Positions 37,033 to 47,101 of a DNA stretch of 64,000 bases are shown here, piece after piece. Below the pieces are notes generated by a model, which saw nothing but the letters and a program-made list of their open reading frames with translations, was not told the DNA's origin and searched no databases. Every line of letters begins with the position of its first letter. The first letter of the stretch is position 1. The DNA lies in the NCBI GenBank assembly GCA_024641025.1, contig JAHEDW010000003.1, positions 1 to 64,000 of the forward strand, given 5' to 3'. This DNA comes from Gallionella sp. (GTDB lineage Bacteria; Pseudomonadota; Gammaproteobacteria; Burkholderiales; Gallionellaceae). Both the position numbers and the translations under genes were made by a program.

Positions 37033-38040
37033 ATGCAAATCGGTAAATACCAACTAAAAAACAATCTCATTGTCGCTCCAATGGCAGGAGTGACCGACCG
37101 ACCCTTTCGGATGTTGTGTAAGCGAATGGGTGCGGGCATGGCGGTAAGTGAAATGGTTTCTTCGAACTCGCTGTTATATGGCTCGGAAAAAACCAGACGT
37201 CGCGCAAACCATGAAGGGGAGGTCGATCCCATATCCGTACAGATCGTTGGAGCTGAACCTGGCATGCTGGCAGAAGCTGCAAAGTATAACGTTGACAATG
37301 GCGCGCAGATAATTGACATCAACATGGGTTGCCCAGCCAAGAAGATCTGCAATGTGATGGCCGGTTCTGCACTGTTGCAGAATGAGCCATTGGTCGCGCG
37401 ATTGCTTCAGGCTGTGGTCGCTGCCGTTAAGGTTCCTGTGACATTGAAAATACGTACTGGCTGGGACAAGCAGAATCGTAACGCGATACGCATTGCCAGG
37501 ATTGCTGAAGACTCCGGCATACAGGCACTGGCAATTCATGGTCGAACCCGTGCCTGTGCCTACACTGGGGAGGCAGAGTACGATACTATCGCCGACGTAA
37601 AGACCAGCGTGAACATACCCATCATCGCCAACGGCGATATCACTTCCCCGGAAAAAGCCAGGCATGTCTTGAAGTATTCAGGGGCGGATGCGGTAATGAT
37701 AGGACGTGCAGCGCAAGGACGTCCGTGGCTGTTCCGCGAAATTGACCACTTCCTCAAAACAGGTCAGCATCTTCCAGCGCCGGAAGTGGATGAAATTCAT
37801 CAAGTGCTTCTGGGTCACGTTCATGAGTTATATGAATTCTACGGTGAGCACACTGGATTACGCGTGGCACGCAAACACATTTCATGGTACACCAAAGGAC
37901 TGACAGGTTCGGCCCACTTTCGACACCGGATGAATCAATTGGAAACACCTTCCGAGCAGTTGGCGGCAGTGGGGGAGTTTTTTGCGCAGCAAGAGCAGCA
38001 GGGATCTCAGCTGCGGTATCTTGAGGAGTTGGCCGCATGA
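37033..38040 (+). CDS. dusB: tRNA-dihydrouridine synthase B
   Basis: A 335-residue FMN enzyme that reduces uridine 17 of tRNA. It shows IVAPMAGVTDRPFRMLCKR, the catalytic-cysteine region DINMGCPAKKICNVMAGSALL and the phosphate site NGDITSPEKARHVLKYSGADAVMIGRAAQGRPW. Four bases of overlap with fis (ATGA) form the classical dusB-fis operon. Confidence 0.97.
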   Translation: MQIGKYQLKNNLIVAPMAGVTDRPFRMLCKRMGAGMAVSEMVSSNSLLYGSEKTRRRANHEGEVDPISVQIVGAEPGMLAEAAKYNVDNGAQIIDINMGCPAKKICNVMAGSALLQNEPLVARLLQAVVAAVKVPVTLKIRTGWDKQNRNAIRIARIAEDSGIQALAIHGRTRACAYTGEAEYDTIADVKTSVNIPIIANGDITSPEKARHVLKYSGADAVMIGRAAQGRPWLFREIDHFLKTGQHLPAPEVDEIHQVLLGHVHELYEFYGEHTGLRVARKHISWYTKGLTGSAHFRHRMNQLETPSEQLAAVGEFFAQQEQQGSQLRYLEELAA

Positions 38041-38288
38041 ATGATGTTCTGATAAATGAAAACGACATGGCGCGCCACGTTCGTAGAGCCATCAAGGAAT
38101 ATTTCCGGGACCTTGATGGCGAGGATCCGTGCTGTGGCATGTTCAACATGGTAATGAACTGCGTAGAGAAGCCGTTGATTGAAATTGTCCTGGAGCATGT
38201 TGGTGGAAATCAGACACGCGCCGCTGAGATGCTAGGCATCAATCGAAACACCTTACGAAAAAAGATGCTTGAACATGGCATCACATGA
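38037..38288 (+). CDS. fis: DNA-binding protein Fis
   Basis: An 83-residue nucleoid protein that bends DNA and activates rRNA operons. The C-terminal half is a helix-turn-helix with VLEHVGGNQTRAAEMLGINRNTLRKKMLEHGI. It is shorter than E. coli Fis (98), as usual in betaproteobacteria. Translation is coupled to dusB. Confidence 0.97.
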   Translation: MNDVLINENDMARHVRRAIKEYFRDLDGEDPCCGMFNMVMNCVEKPLIEIVLEHVGGNQTRAAEMLGINRNTLRKKMLEHGIT

Positions 38289-38313
38289 TTAATCATTCCA
38301 ATGACCTGCTGAC

Positions 38314-38340
38314 CTGTTGCGCTAAGGCTGCGCACAACAG
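38314..38340 (+). terminator. Hairpin between fis and purH
   Basis: CTGTTGCGC pairs with GCG and CAACAG around TAAGGCT with a two-base bulge. No T-run follows, so it may be a weak terminator, a processing site or chance. Confidence 0.35.
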
Positions 38341-38384
38341 TATGTATTGGCTAGCAAGTTTCATGTAATTTAACTGGGATCATC

Positions 38385-39950
38385 ATGGCAGCAATCAAAC
38401 AAGCGCTCATCAGCGTATCGGATAAATCAGGCGTGGTTGAATTCGCATCGGGTCTGAATCAGCTTGGTGTGAAAATATTATCCACCGGCGGCACTGCAAA
38501 GCTGCTTGCCGACAAGGGCATTCCTGTCACCGAGGTGGCCGATTACACCGGCTTTCCGGAGATGCTTGACGGGCGCGTGAAGACCCTGCAACCTAAAGTA
38601 CATGCCGGCATTCTTGCCAGGCGGGATCTTCCGGAGCATGTTGCCACTCTGAAGAAGCATGAAATTCCGACCATTGATCTAGTGGTGGTGAACCTGTATC
38701 CGTTTGCAGCAACTATCGCAAAACCAGATTGTTCTTTGGAGGATGCCATCGAAAACATCGATATAGGCGGCCCTACGATGGTTCGTGCGGCAGCAAAGAA
38801 TTATGGACATGTCGCAGTCGTCACTGATCCGGGGGACTATGCGGATGTGCTATCCGAAATGCAGACCAACACTTGCTCAGTGTCTGACTTGACTCGTTTT
38901 GACTTGGCAAAGAAAGCGTTCTCTCACACCGCTGCTTACGATTCAGCGATTAGCAACTATCTCACATCAACCAATCCGGACGGCACGAAGAGTCCGTTCC
39001 CTGCACAGATCAATTTTAACTTTGGAAAGCTCCAGGATATGCGCTATGGCGAAAACCCGCATCAGCAGGCAGCGTTTTACCGGGATCTCGAGCCAGTACC
39101 TGGGGGTATTGCCGACTATACCCAGTTGCAGGGTAAGGAGCTTTCGTACAATAACATCGGGGATGCCGATGCGGCTTGGGAACTTGTCAAGACTTTTAAT
39201 CAGCCTGCATGTGTGATCGTGAAACATGCCAACCCGTGTGGCGTTGCGGTCGCTGACAGCCCACATAATGCTTACAAGCTTGCATATGCGACAGACCCGA
39301 CTTCAGCATTCGGAGGAATTATCGCTTTTAATCGCGAGCTTGATGTTGACAGTGCGAGTCAGATCACAGCAAACCAGTTCGTCGAGTTGATCATTGCACC
39401 GTCCGCATCAGAGGCGGCACTGAAGGTTGCCGCAGCCAAGCAGAACGTGCGCGTACTTACCGTTCCGTTGTCGAATGCGCATAACTTGTTCGATTTCAAG
39501 CGCGTCAGCGGTGGCCTGCTAGTTCAGACTCCAGATGTGCTTAACGTTCAGGCATCACAATTGAAGGTGGTTACCGGGCTTCAACCAAGCAAGAAACAGC
39601 TTCAAGATTTGTTGTTTGCGTGGCGCGTAGCAAAGTATGTGAAATCCAACGCAATTGTGTTTTGCAAGGACGGACAGACGCTTGGTGTGGGAGCAGGGCA
39701 GATGAGCAGAGTGGACAGTACGCGTATAGCAAGCATCAAGGCGCAGAATGCAGGTCTTAGTCTGAATGATTCTGTGGTCGCATCTGATGCATTTTTCCCA
39801 TTTCGCGATGGACTGGATGTACTTGCTTCTGCCGGTGCAAAAGCGGTAATCCAGCCGGGTGGATCTATGCGTGATGCAGAAGTGATTGCAGCTGCGGACG
39901 AACACGGAATCGCGATGGTGTTCACTGGTTATCGGCACTTCCGGCATTAA
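38385..39950 (+). CDS. purH: AICAR transformylase / IMP cyclohydrolase
   Basis: A bifunctional 521-residue enzyme for the last two steps of IMP synthesis. The cyclohydrolase part (1-195) has [23 protein letters not shown] and the [11 protein letters not shown] loop. The transformylase part has [26 protein letters not shown] with the catalytic Lys-His, and [17 protein letters not shown]. Length is normal. purD follows. Confidence 0.98.
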   Translation: MAAIKQALISVSDKSGVVEFASGLNQLGVKILSTGGTAKLLADKGIPVTEVADYTGFPEMLDGRVKTLQPKVHAGILARRDLPEHVATLKKHEIPTIDLVVVNLYPFAATIAKPDCSLEDAIENIDIGGPTMVRAAAKNYGHVAVVTDPGDYADVLSEMQTNTCSVSDLTRFDLAKKAFSHTAAYDSAISNYLTSTNPDGTKSPFPAQINFNFGKLQDMRYGENPHQQAAFYRDLEPVPGGIADYTQLQGKELSYNNIGDADAAWELVKTFNQPACVIVKHANPCGVAVADSPHNAYKLAYATDPTSAFGGIIAFNRELDVDSASQITANQFVELIIAPSASEAALKVAAAKQNVRVLTVPLSNAHNLFDFKRVSGGLLVQTPDVLNVQASQLKVVTGLQPSKKQLQDLLFAWRVAKYVKSNAIVFCKDGQTLGVGAGQMSRVDSTRIASIKAQNAGLSLNDSVVASDAFFPFRDGLDVLASAGAKAVIQPGGSMRDAEVIAAADEHGIAMVFTGYRHFRH

Positions 39951-40072
39951 ATCCCCTGTACTTGTAATATACACCATGCTGCATGGAACAAAGTTCATTC
40001 ACCTTTATCTACTTTGCATCATCGGTTTACGCTTTGTTTTAACAGGCATTCTTATGAATTTGAAAGTTGGAA

Positions 40073-41353
40073 ATGAAACTATTAGTCATCGGTTCCGGTG
40101 GTCGTGAGCATGCACTAGCGTGGCGGTTGTCCCAAGGTGCCAGGATTCAGAAGGTTTATGTCGCACCTGGGAATGCAGGTACTGCTTTGGAGAATAACCT
40201 GGAGAATGTTCCACTGGAAAGTGTCGATGATTTGCTGGCGTTCGCCCAGCGCGAGAAAATCTATCTCACTGTTGTCGGTCCGGAAGCTCCGCTTGCAGCA
40301 GGAGTAGTGGATGCATTCCGAAAGGCCGGGCTTAAGATATTTGGCCCAACCAAGGCAGCGGCGCAACTTGAGTCCTCAAAAGATTTCGCCAAGGCTTTCA
40401 TGGCGCGTCATAACATCGCAACTGCGCTATATCAGACTTTTAACGATGCTGCAGCTGCTCATGCCTATGTGGACAAACACGGCGCACCAATCGTTATCAA
40501 GGCCGATGGTCTTGCAGCAGGGAAGGGTGTAGTAGTAGCGATGACGCCGGAAGAGGCGCATCAGGCTATCGATATGATGCTGTCCGGCAATCAGCTTGGC
40601 AATGCCGGCGCTAGAGTGGTTATAGAGGAATTTCTAAAAGGTGAAGAGGCAAGTTTTATCGTTATGGTGGACGGCAAGAATGTGCTGCCGCTGGCAACCA
40701 GCCAAGATCACAAGCGACTACTGGATGGAGACCTCGGTCCCAACACCGGTGGTATGGGTGCGTATTCCCCGGCGCCTGTGGTCACCCCTGAAATTCACGC
40801 GCGTGTATTGCGCGAAGTTATTCAACCAGTGGTGCGTGGCATGGAACAGGAGGGTATGCCCTATACCGGCTTCCTGTACGCGGGCTTAATGATAGATCCA
40901 CAGGGTGGTATAAAGGTACTTGAATTCAACTGTCGCCTGGGAGATCCCGAAGCCCAACCAATCCTGTTGCGCCTAAAGAGTAATTTGCTGACATTGGTCG
41001 ATCATGCGGTAAGCGGAACGTTGGACAAAATAGATGTTGAATGGGATAGACGCACTGCTTTGGGAGTGGTGCTCGCGGCGGCAAATTATCCAGGCACGCC
41101 ACGCAAAGGTGATGTGATTGCCGGATTGCCTAAGCAGGCTAGTGATGATGCGCGAGTATTCCATGCTGGAACATCGCTACTCGATGGCGCAGTGGTAACC
41201 AGCGGTGGGAGAGTGCTGTGCGTAACTGCACTTGGTGATAGCGTGAAGATGGCTCAACGTCGCGCCTATCAACTCGCTGAGGAGATACATTTTGAAGGCT
41301 GTCAGATGCGTCGTGACATTGGATATCACGCTATTGCGAGTGGTAGGAATTGA
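40073..41353 (+). CDS. purD: Phosphoribosylamine-glycine ligase
   Basis: A 426-residue ATP-grasp enzyme joining phosphoribosylamine and glycine in purine synthesis. MKLLVIGSGGREHALAWRL, VVGPEAPLAAG, IKADGLAAGKGVVVA and LEFNCRLGDPEAQ are diagnostic. The track start is two codons upstream at a TTG; the ATG is preferred because homology begins there. Confidence 0.98.
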   Translation: MKLLVIGSGGREHALAWRLSQGARIQKVYVAPGNAGTALENNLENVPLESVDDLLAFAQREKIYLTVVGPEAPLAAGVVDAFRKAGLKIFGPTKAAAQLESSKDFAKAFMARHNIATALYQTFNDAAAAHAYVDKHGAPIVIKADGLAAGKGVVVAMTPEEAHQAIDMMLSGNQLGNAGARVVIEEFLKGEEASFIVMVDGKNVLPLATSQDHKRLLDGDLGPNTGGMGAYSPAPVVTPEIHARVLREVIQPVVRGMEQEGMPYTGFLYAGLMIDPQGGIKVLEFNCRLGDPEAQPILLRLKSNLLTLVDHAVSGTLDKIDVEWDRRTALGVVLAAANYPGTPRKGDVIAGLPKQASDDARVFHAGTSLLDGAVVTSGGRVLCVTALGDSVKMAQRRAYQLAEEIHFEGCQMRRDIGYHAIASGRN

Positions 41354-41485
41354 TAGGGAAGTTCACATTTCTTAACCATGGTTTGTTGTGCTGAAATCAC
41401 TGGCTGCGTATAACAATAACTTTGTGCTTCAGTCGGTTTCTTGTGTCCGTTTTGCACCCGAAATGTAAATTTTCAGGGACCTAAA

Positions 41486-42043
41486 ATGTACCGCGTTCCA
41501 ATTTCGTATCGCCGCATCGCGGTGCACCTGAGACGAGGTGGCCTTATCGCCTATCCAACTGAGTCATGCTATGGTCTTGGGTGCGATCCTGACAACAGCA
41601 AAGCAGTCAAAAGGCTACTTAAACTAAAGCGGCGCCCGCAACACAAGGGATTGATTCTCATCGCAGCCAACTATCGGCAAGTGGCCCGTTATCTGCAGCC
41701 GCTAACACCAGCGCAGCAAATCAAAATTTTTGATGGTGGTGCGCAGGCAATCACTTATCTTATGCCCGCACGTCACTCCGCTCCTCGCTGGTTGCGCGGC
41801 GCGCACGATACGCTGGCCGTGCGATTGACCGCGCACCGGCAAGCAGCACAACTGTGCCGGGGCTTGGATAGTGCTTTGGTTTCCACTAGCGCAAATCGCA
41901 GCGGACAGCGACCAGCTAGAACATTTTCACAATGCCGGCGTTTGTTCGGGAACAAGGTTTGGGTGTTGCCAGGGAGCGTTGGCAAACGAAAAAATCCTTC
42001 GACCATAAGATCGTGGGCTGATGATAAAATAATACGCAATTAA
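41486..42043 (+). CDS. tsaC: Threonylcarbamoyl-AMP synthase (TsaC/YrdC)
   Basis: A 185-residue Sua5/YrdC protein that makes threonylcarbamoyl-AMP for the t6A37 modification of tRNAs. It has [22 protein letters not shown], the [12 protein letters not shown] loop, [10 protein letters not shown] and [12 protein letters not shown]. The size fits TsaC rather than the longer Sua5. AGGGA precedes the chosen ATG; the track start adds 15 unlikely residues. hemF follows 16 bases later. Confidence 0.93.
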   Translation: MYRVPISYRRIAVHLRRGGLIAYPTESCYGLGCDPDNSKAVKRLLKLKRRPQHKGLILIAANYRQVARYLQPLTPAQQIKIFDGGAQAITYLMPARHSAPRWLRGAHDTLAVRLTAHRQAAQLCRGLDSALVSTSANRSGQRPARTFSQCRRLFGNKVWVLPGSVGKRKNPSTIRSWADDKIIRN

Positions 42044-42059
42044 GCCTTCTGGAGCAAAC

Positions 42060-42965
42060 ATGAGCAGTTTCGATTCCGCGGCGGTAAGAGAATATCTATA
42101 TGAACTTCAAGAACTCATCGTCGAGCGTCTTGAACAAGTGGATGGCAAGAAATTTCTTCGCGACAATTGGGAGCGATCCGAAGGTGGAGGAGGCAGGAGT
42201 TGCATACTTGAAGAAGGAAATGTGCTCGAACGTGGCGGCGTAGCGTTCTCACACGTGATGGGAACGAGCATGCCTCCTTCTGCCACGGCAATGCGGCCAG
42301 AACTAGCTGGCCGAAGTTGGGAGGCGATGGGTGTATCACTGGTATTGCACCCTCGCAATCCCTATGCTCCAACAACGCACATGAATGTCCGTATGTTTGT
42401 GGCGAAGCGTGATGGAAGTGATCCGGTGTTCTGGTTCGGCGGCGGAATGGACCTTACGCCTTATTACGGTTTTCAGGAAGATGCGGTGCACTTTCATCAG
42501 ACCTGTAAGAATTCACTCAATCCGTTCGGAGCCGACCTGCATTCAAAATACAAGAAATGGTGTGATGAATACTTTTTCATCAAGCACCGCAACGAGCCAC
42601 GCGGTATTGGGGGAATATTCTTCGATGATTTGAGCGAACCTGATTTCGACACTGCATTCGGAATCCAGCAAAGTGTCGGAGATCACTTCCTGTCAGCTTA
42701 TATTCCTGTACTCGAACGCCGTAAGGACACACCCTACGGTGAGCGCGAAAGGGACTTCCAGTTATACCGGCGTGGACGTTATGTAGAATTCAATCTGGTA
42801 ATCGACCGAGGCACCATCTTTGGCCTACAGTCCGACGGTCGCACCGAGTCTATCCTGTTGTCAATGCCGCCACTAGTTAAATGGCGTTATGACTGGCATC
42901 CTGAAAGCGGTACTGCAGAAGCAAAGCTATATGAAGAATTCCTGGTGCCCAAGAATTGGATATGA
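42060..42965 (+). CDS. hemF: Oxygen-dependent coproporphyrinogen III oxidase
   Basis: A 301-residue enzyme that decarboxylates coproporphyrinogen III with oxygen in haem synthesis. It has [30 protein letters not shown], the HMNVRMFVA histidine segment, [14 protein letters not shown] and GGIFFDDL, then [28 protein letters not shown] lies nine bases before the start. It ends at a clear terminator. Confidence 0.98.
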   Translation: MSSFDSAAVREYLYELQELIVERLEQVDGKKFLRDNWERSEGGGGRSCILEEGNVLERGGVAFSHVMGTSMPPSATAMRPELAGRSWEAMGVSLVLHPRNPYAPTTHMNVRMFVAKRDGSDPVFWFGGGMDLTPYYGFQEDAVHFHQTCKNSLNPFGADLHSKYKKWCDEYFFIKHRNEPRGIGGIFFDDLSEPDFDTAFGIQQSVGDHFLSAYIPVLERRKDTPYGERERDFQLYRRGRYVEFNLVIDRGTIFGLQSDGRTESILLSMPPLVKWRYDWHPESGTAEAKLYEEFLVPKNWI

Positions 42966-43004
42966 AGTTCTGATTCATTTCCTTAGTTGTTAGTTTGACT
43001 TTCA

Positions 43005-43038
43005 AAAATCCCTCGACAGTCACGCGATGAGGGATTTT
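43005..43038 (+). terminator. Rho-independent terminator after hemF
   Basis: AAAATCCCTC and GAGGGATTTT form a perfect 10-base-pair stem, followed by GTTTGTTTG. It works for plus-strand transcripts 40 bases beyond the hemF stop; the A-rich 5' side would allow use from the other strand too. Confidence 0.88.
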
Positions 43039-43131
43039 GTTTGTTTGACAGTATTAGATTGTCAGGCCGGAAACGGGCGTCAAAAATTCAATGTGCTATG
43101 CTTTCAAGGTTGGATTTAATGACGGTTTTTA

Positions 43132-45702
43132 ATGAGGTTCATACTTTTCTTTATAATTTTTGCATCCACTTCCGCTCTGGCGGATCAGGATGCAGATTTT
43201 CTAGCGGCGAACAATGCATTTCGTGCCGGTGATTCGCTGAAGTTGCAACAATACGCAAAGCGCTTGAAAAACACGCCCCTTGAGGCGTATACGGATTATT
43301 ATCAGTTGCGACTGAACCTGGATAGAACTGATCCTGATGCGATCAAGACTTATCTCTCCAGGCCTGAGGATACTCCTATGGTCGACCAGCTTCGCGGCGA
43401 GTGGCTAAAGGTTCTGGGCAGCAAGCAGCAATGGGACTTGTTCGATGTGGAATATTCCAAGTTGATAGAGGATGACATCGAACTGACGTGCTATCACTTG
43501 CAGTCGCGACTGCGCAGCAATGATCAGGTGGCTTTAGGTGAGGCACGTGCACTGTGGTTTAACGGAAAGGCGCAGCCGGAGAGTTGCTCCATCCCTTTTG
43601 AAGAGGCAATCACATCAGGCATCATCACACCTGAGGATATCATTCAACGGTTCCACCTGGCATTGGAGTCTGGCAACGTCTCGCTTGCAAAACAACTCTT
43701 TGCTCGGCTTGAAGGTGACCAAGGAGTTTCGGCAAAGGCGTTGGACAGCGCTGCGGCAGATCCACTGCGTTATCTGGATCAACTAAAGCTTGATGAACGC
43801 AAGACCCTTGCTAAACCCTCTCGCGAGTCAGCAAGACCCTTTCCGGTAACGCTTGTTGATGAATCCTCTTCATTTGGTAAGAAAAGGGGATTTCATAAAG
43901 AATCCGAGTTTCCTTTGATGCAGATGACGTCTGCCGGAGGCAATGGCTGGCGAGGCGGTATTTCTTCTGGATGCCTGAACTTTACACCTGTGTTGGAGAC
44001 ACCCGGATTCGCGGCATCGGAATTACTGCTTGTGAATCCGTCTGGATCGTGGAACTGTCCAAACCCATGTGTGATTTTCAGTATCACTACCGCTCTTGCA
44101 ATGCAGCAAGGTATCGAAGGCGCAGGCCACGCTACGCTTCTTCTGTCTAAACTTCAGTTAGGAGAGGTGGATGCTGCGGCTATTGAACTGATTCTAGAGA
44201 ACTTTATGGCGAAACATACCATTAACCGTTTTCGCTTTCCCTCACATGAAATTTCAAATAATCTCGGCGAGCGCACGGGTTGGAGTGCCTTTTGGGAGCA
44301 GCTTGGACTGGGCACATCCAACAATGACACTATGCCAGGAATTGACGGCGGATCAAGTGTGCAGTCAGTCTGCGACCCCTGCACAGTAGCTGGTGAAGCC
44401 AGCACGGTGTCGCCGATGGAATGGAATCCGAAATTGGCGACTGAAGGACAGCGTGCCATTGTGTTATTTGCCTTACAACGCCTAGCAAGGCAATCACTTG
44501 ATCTGGCGGCCGCGCGCTGGATCAAGATCGCGCCTTATTTCCCAGCTCCGGAAAAGCATTATTATTATGGCAGGATGGCATATGAGGCTGCACGAAACCT
44601 AGATGACCGGGCGCTGCAATGGTACAAGGCGGCTGCAAACACTCCGCTTAATGAGCAGCAATCTGCGTGGAAGGTGCGCGCAGCGCTGCGTGCACAGGAT
44701 TGGATCGGGGTGCTGGAGAGCATCAATTCGATGGATGAACAGCAGCAGAGCAAAGCTGCATGGAGATACTGGAAAGCGCGTGCCTTGCAGGCGTTGGGGA
44801 AGCCTGTTGAAGCAAGGAATATATTTGCACCGTTAAGCAGCGAATATCATTTTTACGGGATATTAGCTGGAGAGGAATTGACTGGCACGCCAGTGATGAG
44901 TGAGTCGGGAGGGACATACAAACCAGACATTCGTGCGATCACTGAGATGGAGTTGCAGCCGGGAGTGCAGCGCTCGATTGCGCTTTATCGCATGGGCTTT
45001 CGCAACGAGGCGTTGGAGGAGTGGCGGTGGTTGGTGCGTAATCTCAATGATCGTGAGTTACTGACGGCAGCAGAGATCGCACGTCGCAACGAGATGTATG
45101 ATCGTGCCATAGGTGCAGCTGACTTGACCGTCAATGTTCATGATTTCAGTTTGCGCTTTCTTGCACCCTATCGCGATGTGCTTCAGGAGCACATCCAGGA
45201 GCATGGGTTGGAGGAGGCATGGGTGTATGGCCTAATGAGGCAGGAAAGCCGGTTTGTCAGCAGCGCCAAGTCAGGTGCAGGTGCAGCGGGATTGATGCAG
45301 ATCATGCCGGCAACGGCGCGCTGGGTGGCTAACAAGTTGGGTCTGAAAAGTTATCGCAATAAACTAATACATCAACTGGATACCAATTTGCGACTAGGTA
45401 CCTACTATATGAAATCAGTTCTTTCCCAGTTCGATGACAGTCCAGTGCTGGCAACGGCGGCATACAATGCTGGGCCACGGCGCGCCAGGCAATGGCGCGG
45501 AGACAATCCTATGGAAGGTGCAATTTACACCGAATCCATCCCGTTTGATGAAACGCGCGATTATGTGAAAAAGGTAATGAGCAATACTATGTACTACTCA
45601 GTTCAGTTCAATGCGCGAATCCGTTCTTTGAAAACGCGTCTGGGAACCGTACCGGGCAAAGGGGTAGATAATCCCAAGAATATGCCGTCTGTTCCTGGCT
45701 AG
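43132..45702 (+). CDS. Soluble lytic murein transglycosylase with large insertion
   Basis: A periplasmic enzyme that cleaves glycan strands. Residues 1-17 are a signal peptide (MRFILFFIIFASTSALA), followed by an alpha-helical superhelix region and the SLT domain near 690-820. The catalytic glutamate is Glu705 in MRQESRF, followed by SGAGAAGLMQIMPATA and AAYNAGPRRARQW. At 856 residues it is about 200 longer than usual. The excess lies at about residues 221-437, between DPLRYLDQLKL and TEGQRAIVLFALQRLARQS, and holds five cysteines (CLNF, NCPNPC, VCDPC). The frame is unbroken and codon use looks like coding. Insert function is unknown. Confidence 0.9.
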   Translation: MRFILFFIIFASTSALADQDADFLAANNAFRAGDSLKLQQYAKRLKNTPLEAYTDYYQLRLNLDRTDPDAIKTYLSRPEDTPMVDQLRGEWLKVLGSKQQWDLFDVEYSKLIEDDIELTCYHLQSRLRSNDQVALGEARALWFNGKAQPESCSIPFEEAITSGIITPEDIIQRFHLALESGNVSLAKQLFARLEGDQGVSAKALDSAAADPLRYLDQLKLDERKTLAKPSRESARPFPVTLVDESSSFGKKRGFHKESEFPLMQMTSAGGNGWRGGISSGCLNFTPVLETPGFAASELLLVNPSGSWNCPNPCVIFSITTALAMQQGIEGAGHATLLLSKLQLGEVDAAAIELILENFMAKHTINRFRFPSHEISNNLGERTGWSAFWEQLGLGTSNNDTMPGIDGGSSVQSVCDPCTVAGEASTVSPMEWNPKLATEGQRAIVLFALQRLARQSLDLAAARWIKIAPYFPAPEKHYYYGRMAYEAARNLDDRALQWYKAAANTPLNEQQSAWKVRAALRAQDWIGVLESINSMDEQQQSKAAWRYWKARALQALGKPVEARNIFAPLSSEYHFYGILAGEELTGTPVMSESGGTYKPDIRAITEMELQPGVQRSIALYRMGFRNEALEEWRWLVRNLNDRELLTAAEIARRNEMYDRAIGAADLTVNVHDFSLRFLAPYRDVLQEHIQEHGLEEAWVYGLMRQESRFVSSAKSGAGAAGLMQIMPATARWVANKLGLKSYRNKLIHQLDTNLRLGTYYMKSVLSQFDDSPVLATAAYNAGPRRARQWRGDNPMEGAIYTESIPFDETRDYVKKVMSNTMYYSVQFNARIRSLKTRLGTVPGKGVDNPKNMPSVPG

Positions 45703-45761
45703 CCATCTTAGGATGGGGCTAGGGATTGGCTTGGAAGTAATGCAGAACAGGTTAGCAGAAG

Positions 45762-47021
45762 ATGGGTAATCAAAAAGAATCCTCAAAAAGCACGCTTCAG
45801 GGAACCGCCAAAGTCTATTGCGTCGGAGGCGCGGTAAGAGACCGGCTGCTAGGACTGGACGTTCAGGACCACGATTGGGTGGTGGTGGGCAGTACGCCTG
45901 AAGCGATGGTGGCTCAAGGTTTCCAGCCGGTCGGCAAAGACTTTCCGGTATTCCTGCATCCGCAGACCCATGAGGAGTTCGCTCTGGCGCGAACCGAGCG
46001 CAAGATTTCGCTCGGCTACCAGGGATTTGCCGTGTATGCGGCGCCAGAAGTCACGCTCGAGCAGGATTTGCTTCGCCGCGATTTCACCATCAACGCGATT
46101 GCCCAAGATGCCGATGGTAATCTGATCGATCCTTACAATGGCGTTGCTGACCTGAACATGGGAATCCTGCGCCATGTCAGTCCGGCTTTCAATGAAGATC
46201 CGGTACGTGTTCTGCGTGCGGCAAGGTTTGTTGCACGCTTTGGTTTCAAGATTGCACCAGAGACCATGCAATTGATGCGCGACATGGTGAACAGCGGCGA
46301 AGTTGATGCGCTGGTAGCAGAGCGTGTCTGGCAGGAGATGGCGCGCGGTCTGATGGAGAAAAAGCCATCACGCTTTTTCGGTACGCTGCGCGAATGCGGC
46401 GCTCTGGCAAAGATCGCTCCAGAAGTGGATGAATTGTTCGGTGTGCCGCAGCCAGAAAAACATCATCCTGAAATTGATTGCGGCATCCATACGATGCTGG
46501 TGATCGACGAAGCGGCTAAGCAGAATTACACTCTGGCAGTCCGCTTTGCCGCACTTTCCCACGACCTTGGCAAGGCAACCACACCCAAGGACATATTGCC
46601 GCGACATATTGGCCATGAACTGCGCAGTGTGGACTTGGTTAACATGCTTTCCCTTCGATTGCGTGTATCAGGTGACTGTCGCGACCTTGCATTGCTTGCC
46701 GCACGATATCACGGTGAGGTACACCGCGCCATGGAGTTGCGTGCAGAGACGATCATAAAGCTTTTTCAGTCGGTAGACGCATGGCGCAGGCCCGAGCGAT
46801 TTAAAAATTTGTTGCAGGTGTGTGCTTCAGATTTTCGCGGACGTATCGGACATGAGAATGATGAATATCCCCAGGCAGAATATTTGAAACAATTATTGGC
46901 CGTTGCGAGTTCGGTAAATGCGGGCGAGATTGCGAAGCAATCTTCAGACAATAATACGATTGCTACGGAAGTGCGGTTGGCACGCATAAGATCGATAGAA
47001 AAGCTAGTCGAAATACAGTAA
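45762..47021 (+). CDS. cca: Multifunctional CCA tRNA nucleotidyltransferase
   Basis: A 419-residue enzyme that builds or repairs the CCA end of tRNAs. The catalytic part has YCVGGAVRDRLLGLDVQDHDWVV and RRDFTINAIA, followed by the neck AARFVARFGFKI. The C-terminal HD domain (FAALSHDLGKATTP) gives the phosphatase/phosphodiesterase activity of the long proteobacterial form. The tRNA-Phe of this window encodes its own CCA, so repair is the likely role there. Confidence 0.96.
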   Translation: MGNQKESSKSTLQGTAKVYCVGGAVRDRLLGLDVQDHDWVVVGSTPEAMVAQGFQPVGKDFPVFLHPQTHEEFALARTERKISLGYQGFAVYAAPEVTLEQDLLRRDFTINAIAQDADGNLIDPYNGVADLNMGILRHVSPAFNEDPVRVLRAARFVARFGFKIAPETMQLMRDMVNSGEVDALVAERVWQEMARGLMEKKPSRFFGTLRECGALAKIAPEVDELFGVPQPEKHHPEIDCGIHTMLVIDEAAKQNYTLAVRFAALSHDLGKATTPKDILPRHIGHELRSVDLVNMLSLRLRVSGDCRDLALLAARYHGEVHRAMELRAETIIKLFQSVDAWRRPERFKNLLQVCASDFRGRIGHENDEYPQAEYLKQLLAVASSVNAGEIAKQSSDNNTIATEVRLARIRSIEKLVEIQ

Positions 47022-47101
47022 GGCAGTTCTGTCGCTCATAGCTGATGCATAGTAGTCCAGCAATTCCCATAGGTGTGACTGAGCACTCACTTTTCCTTGG
47101 T

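Noticed and set aside
43792-44440. Lytic transglycosylase insert as an intein or mobile element
   Set aside because: No splice-junction residues (Cys/Ser start with HN-Cys/Ser/Thr end), no homing-endonuclease motif and no terminal repeats are visible.
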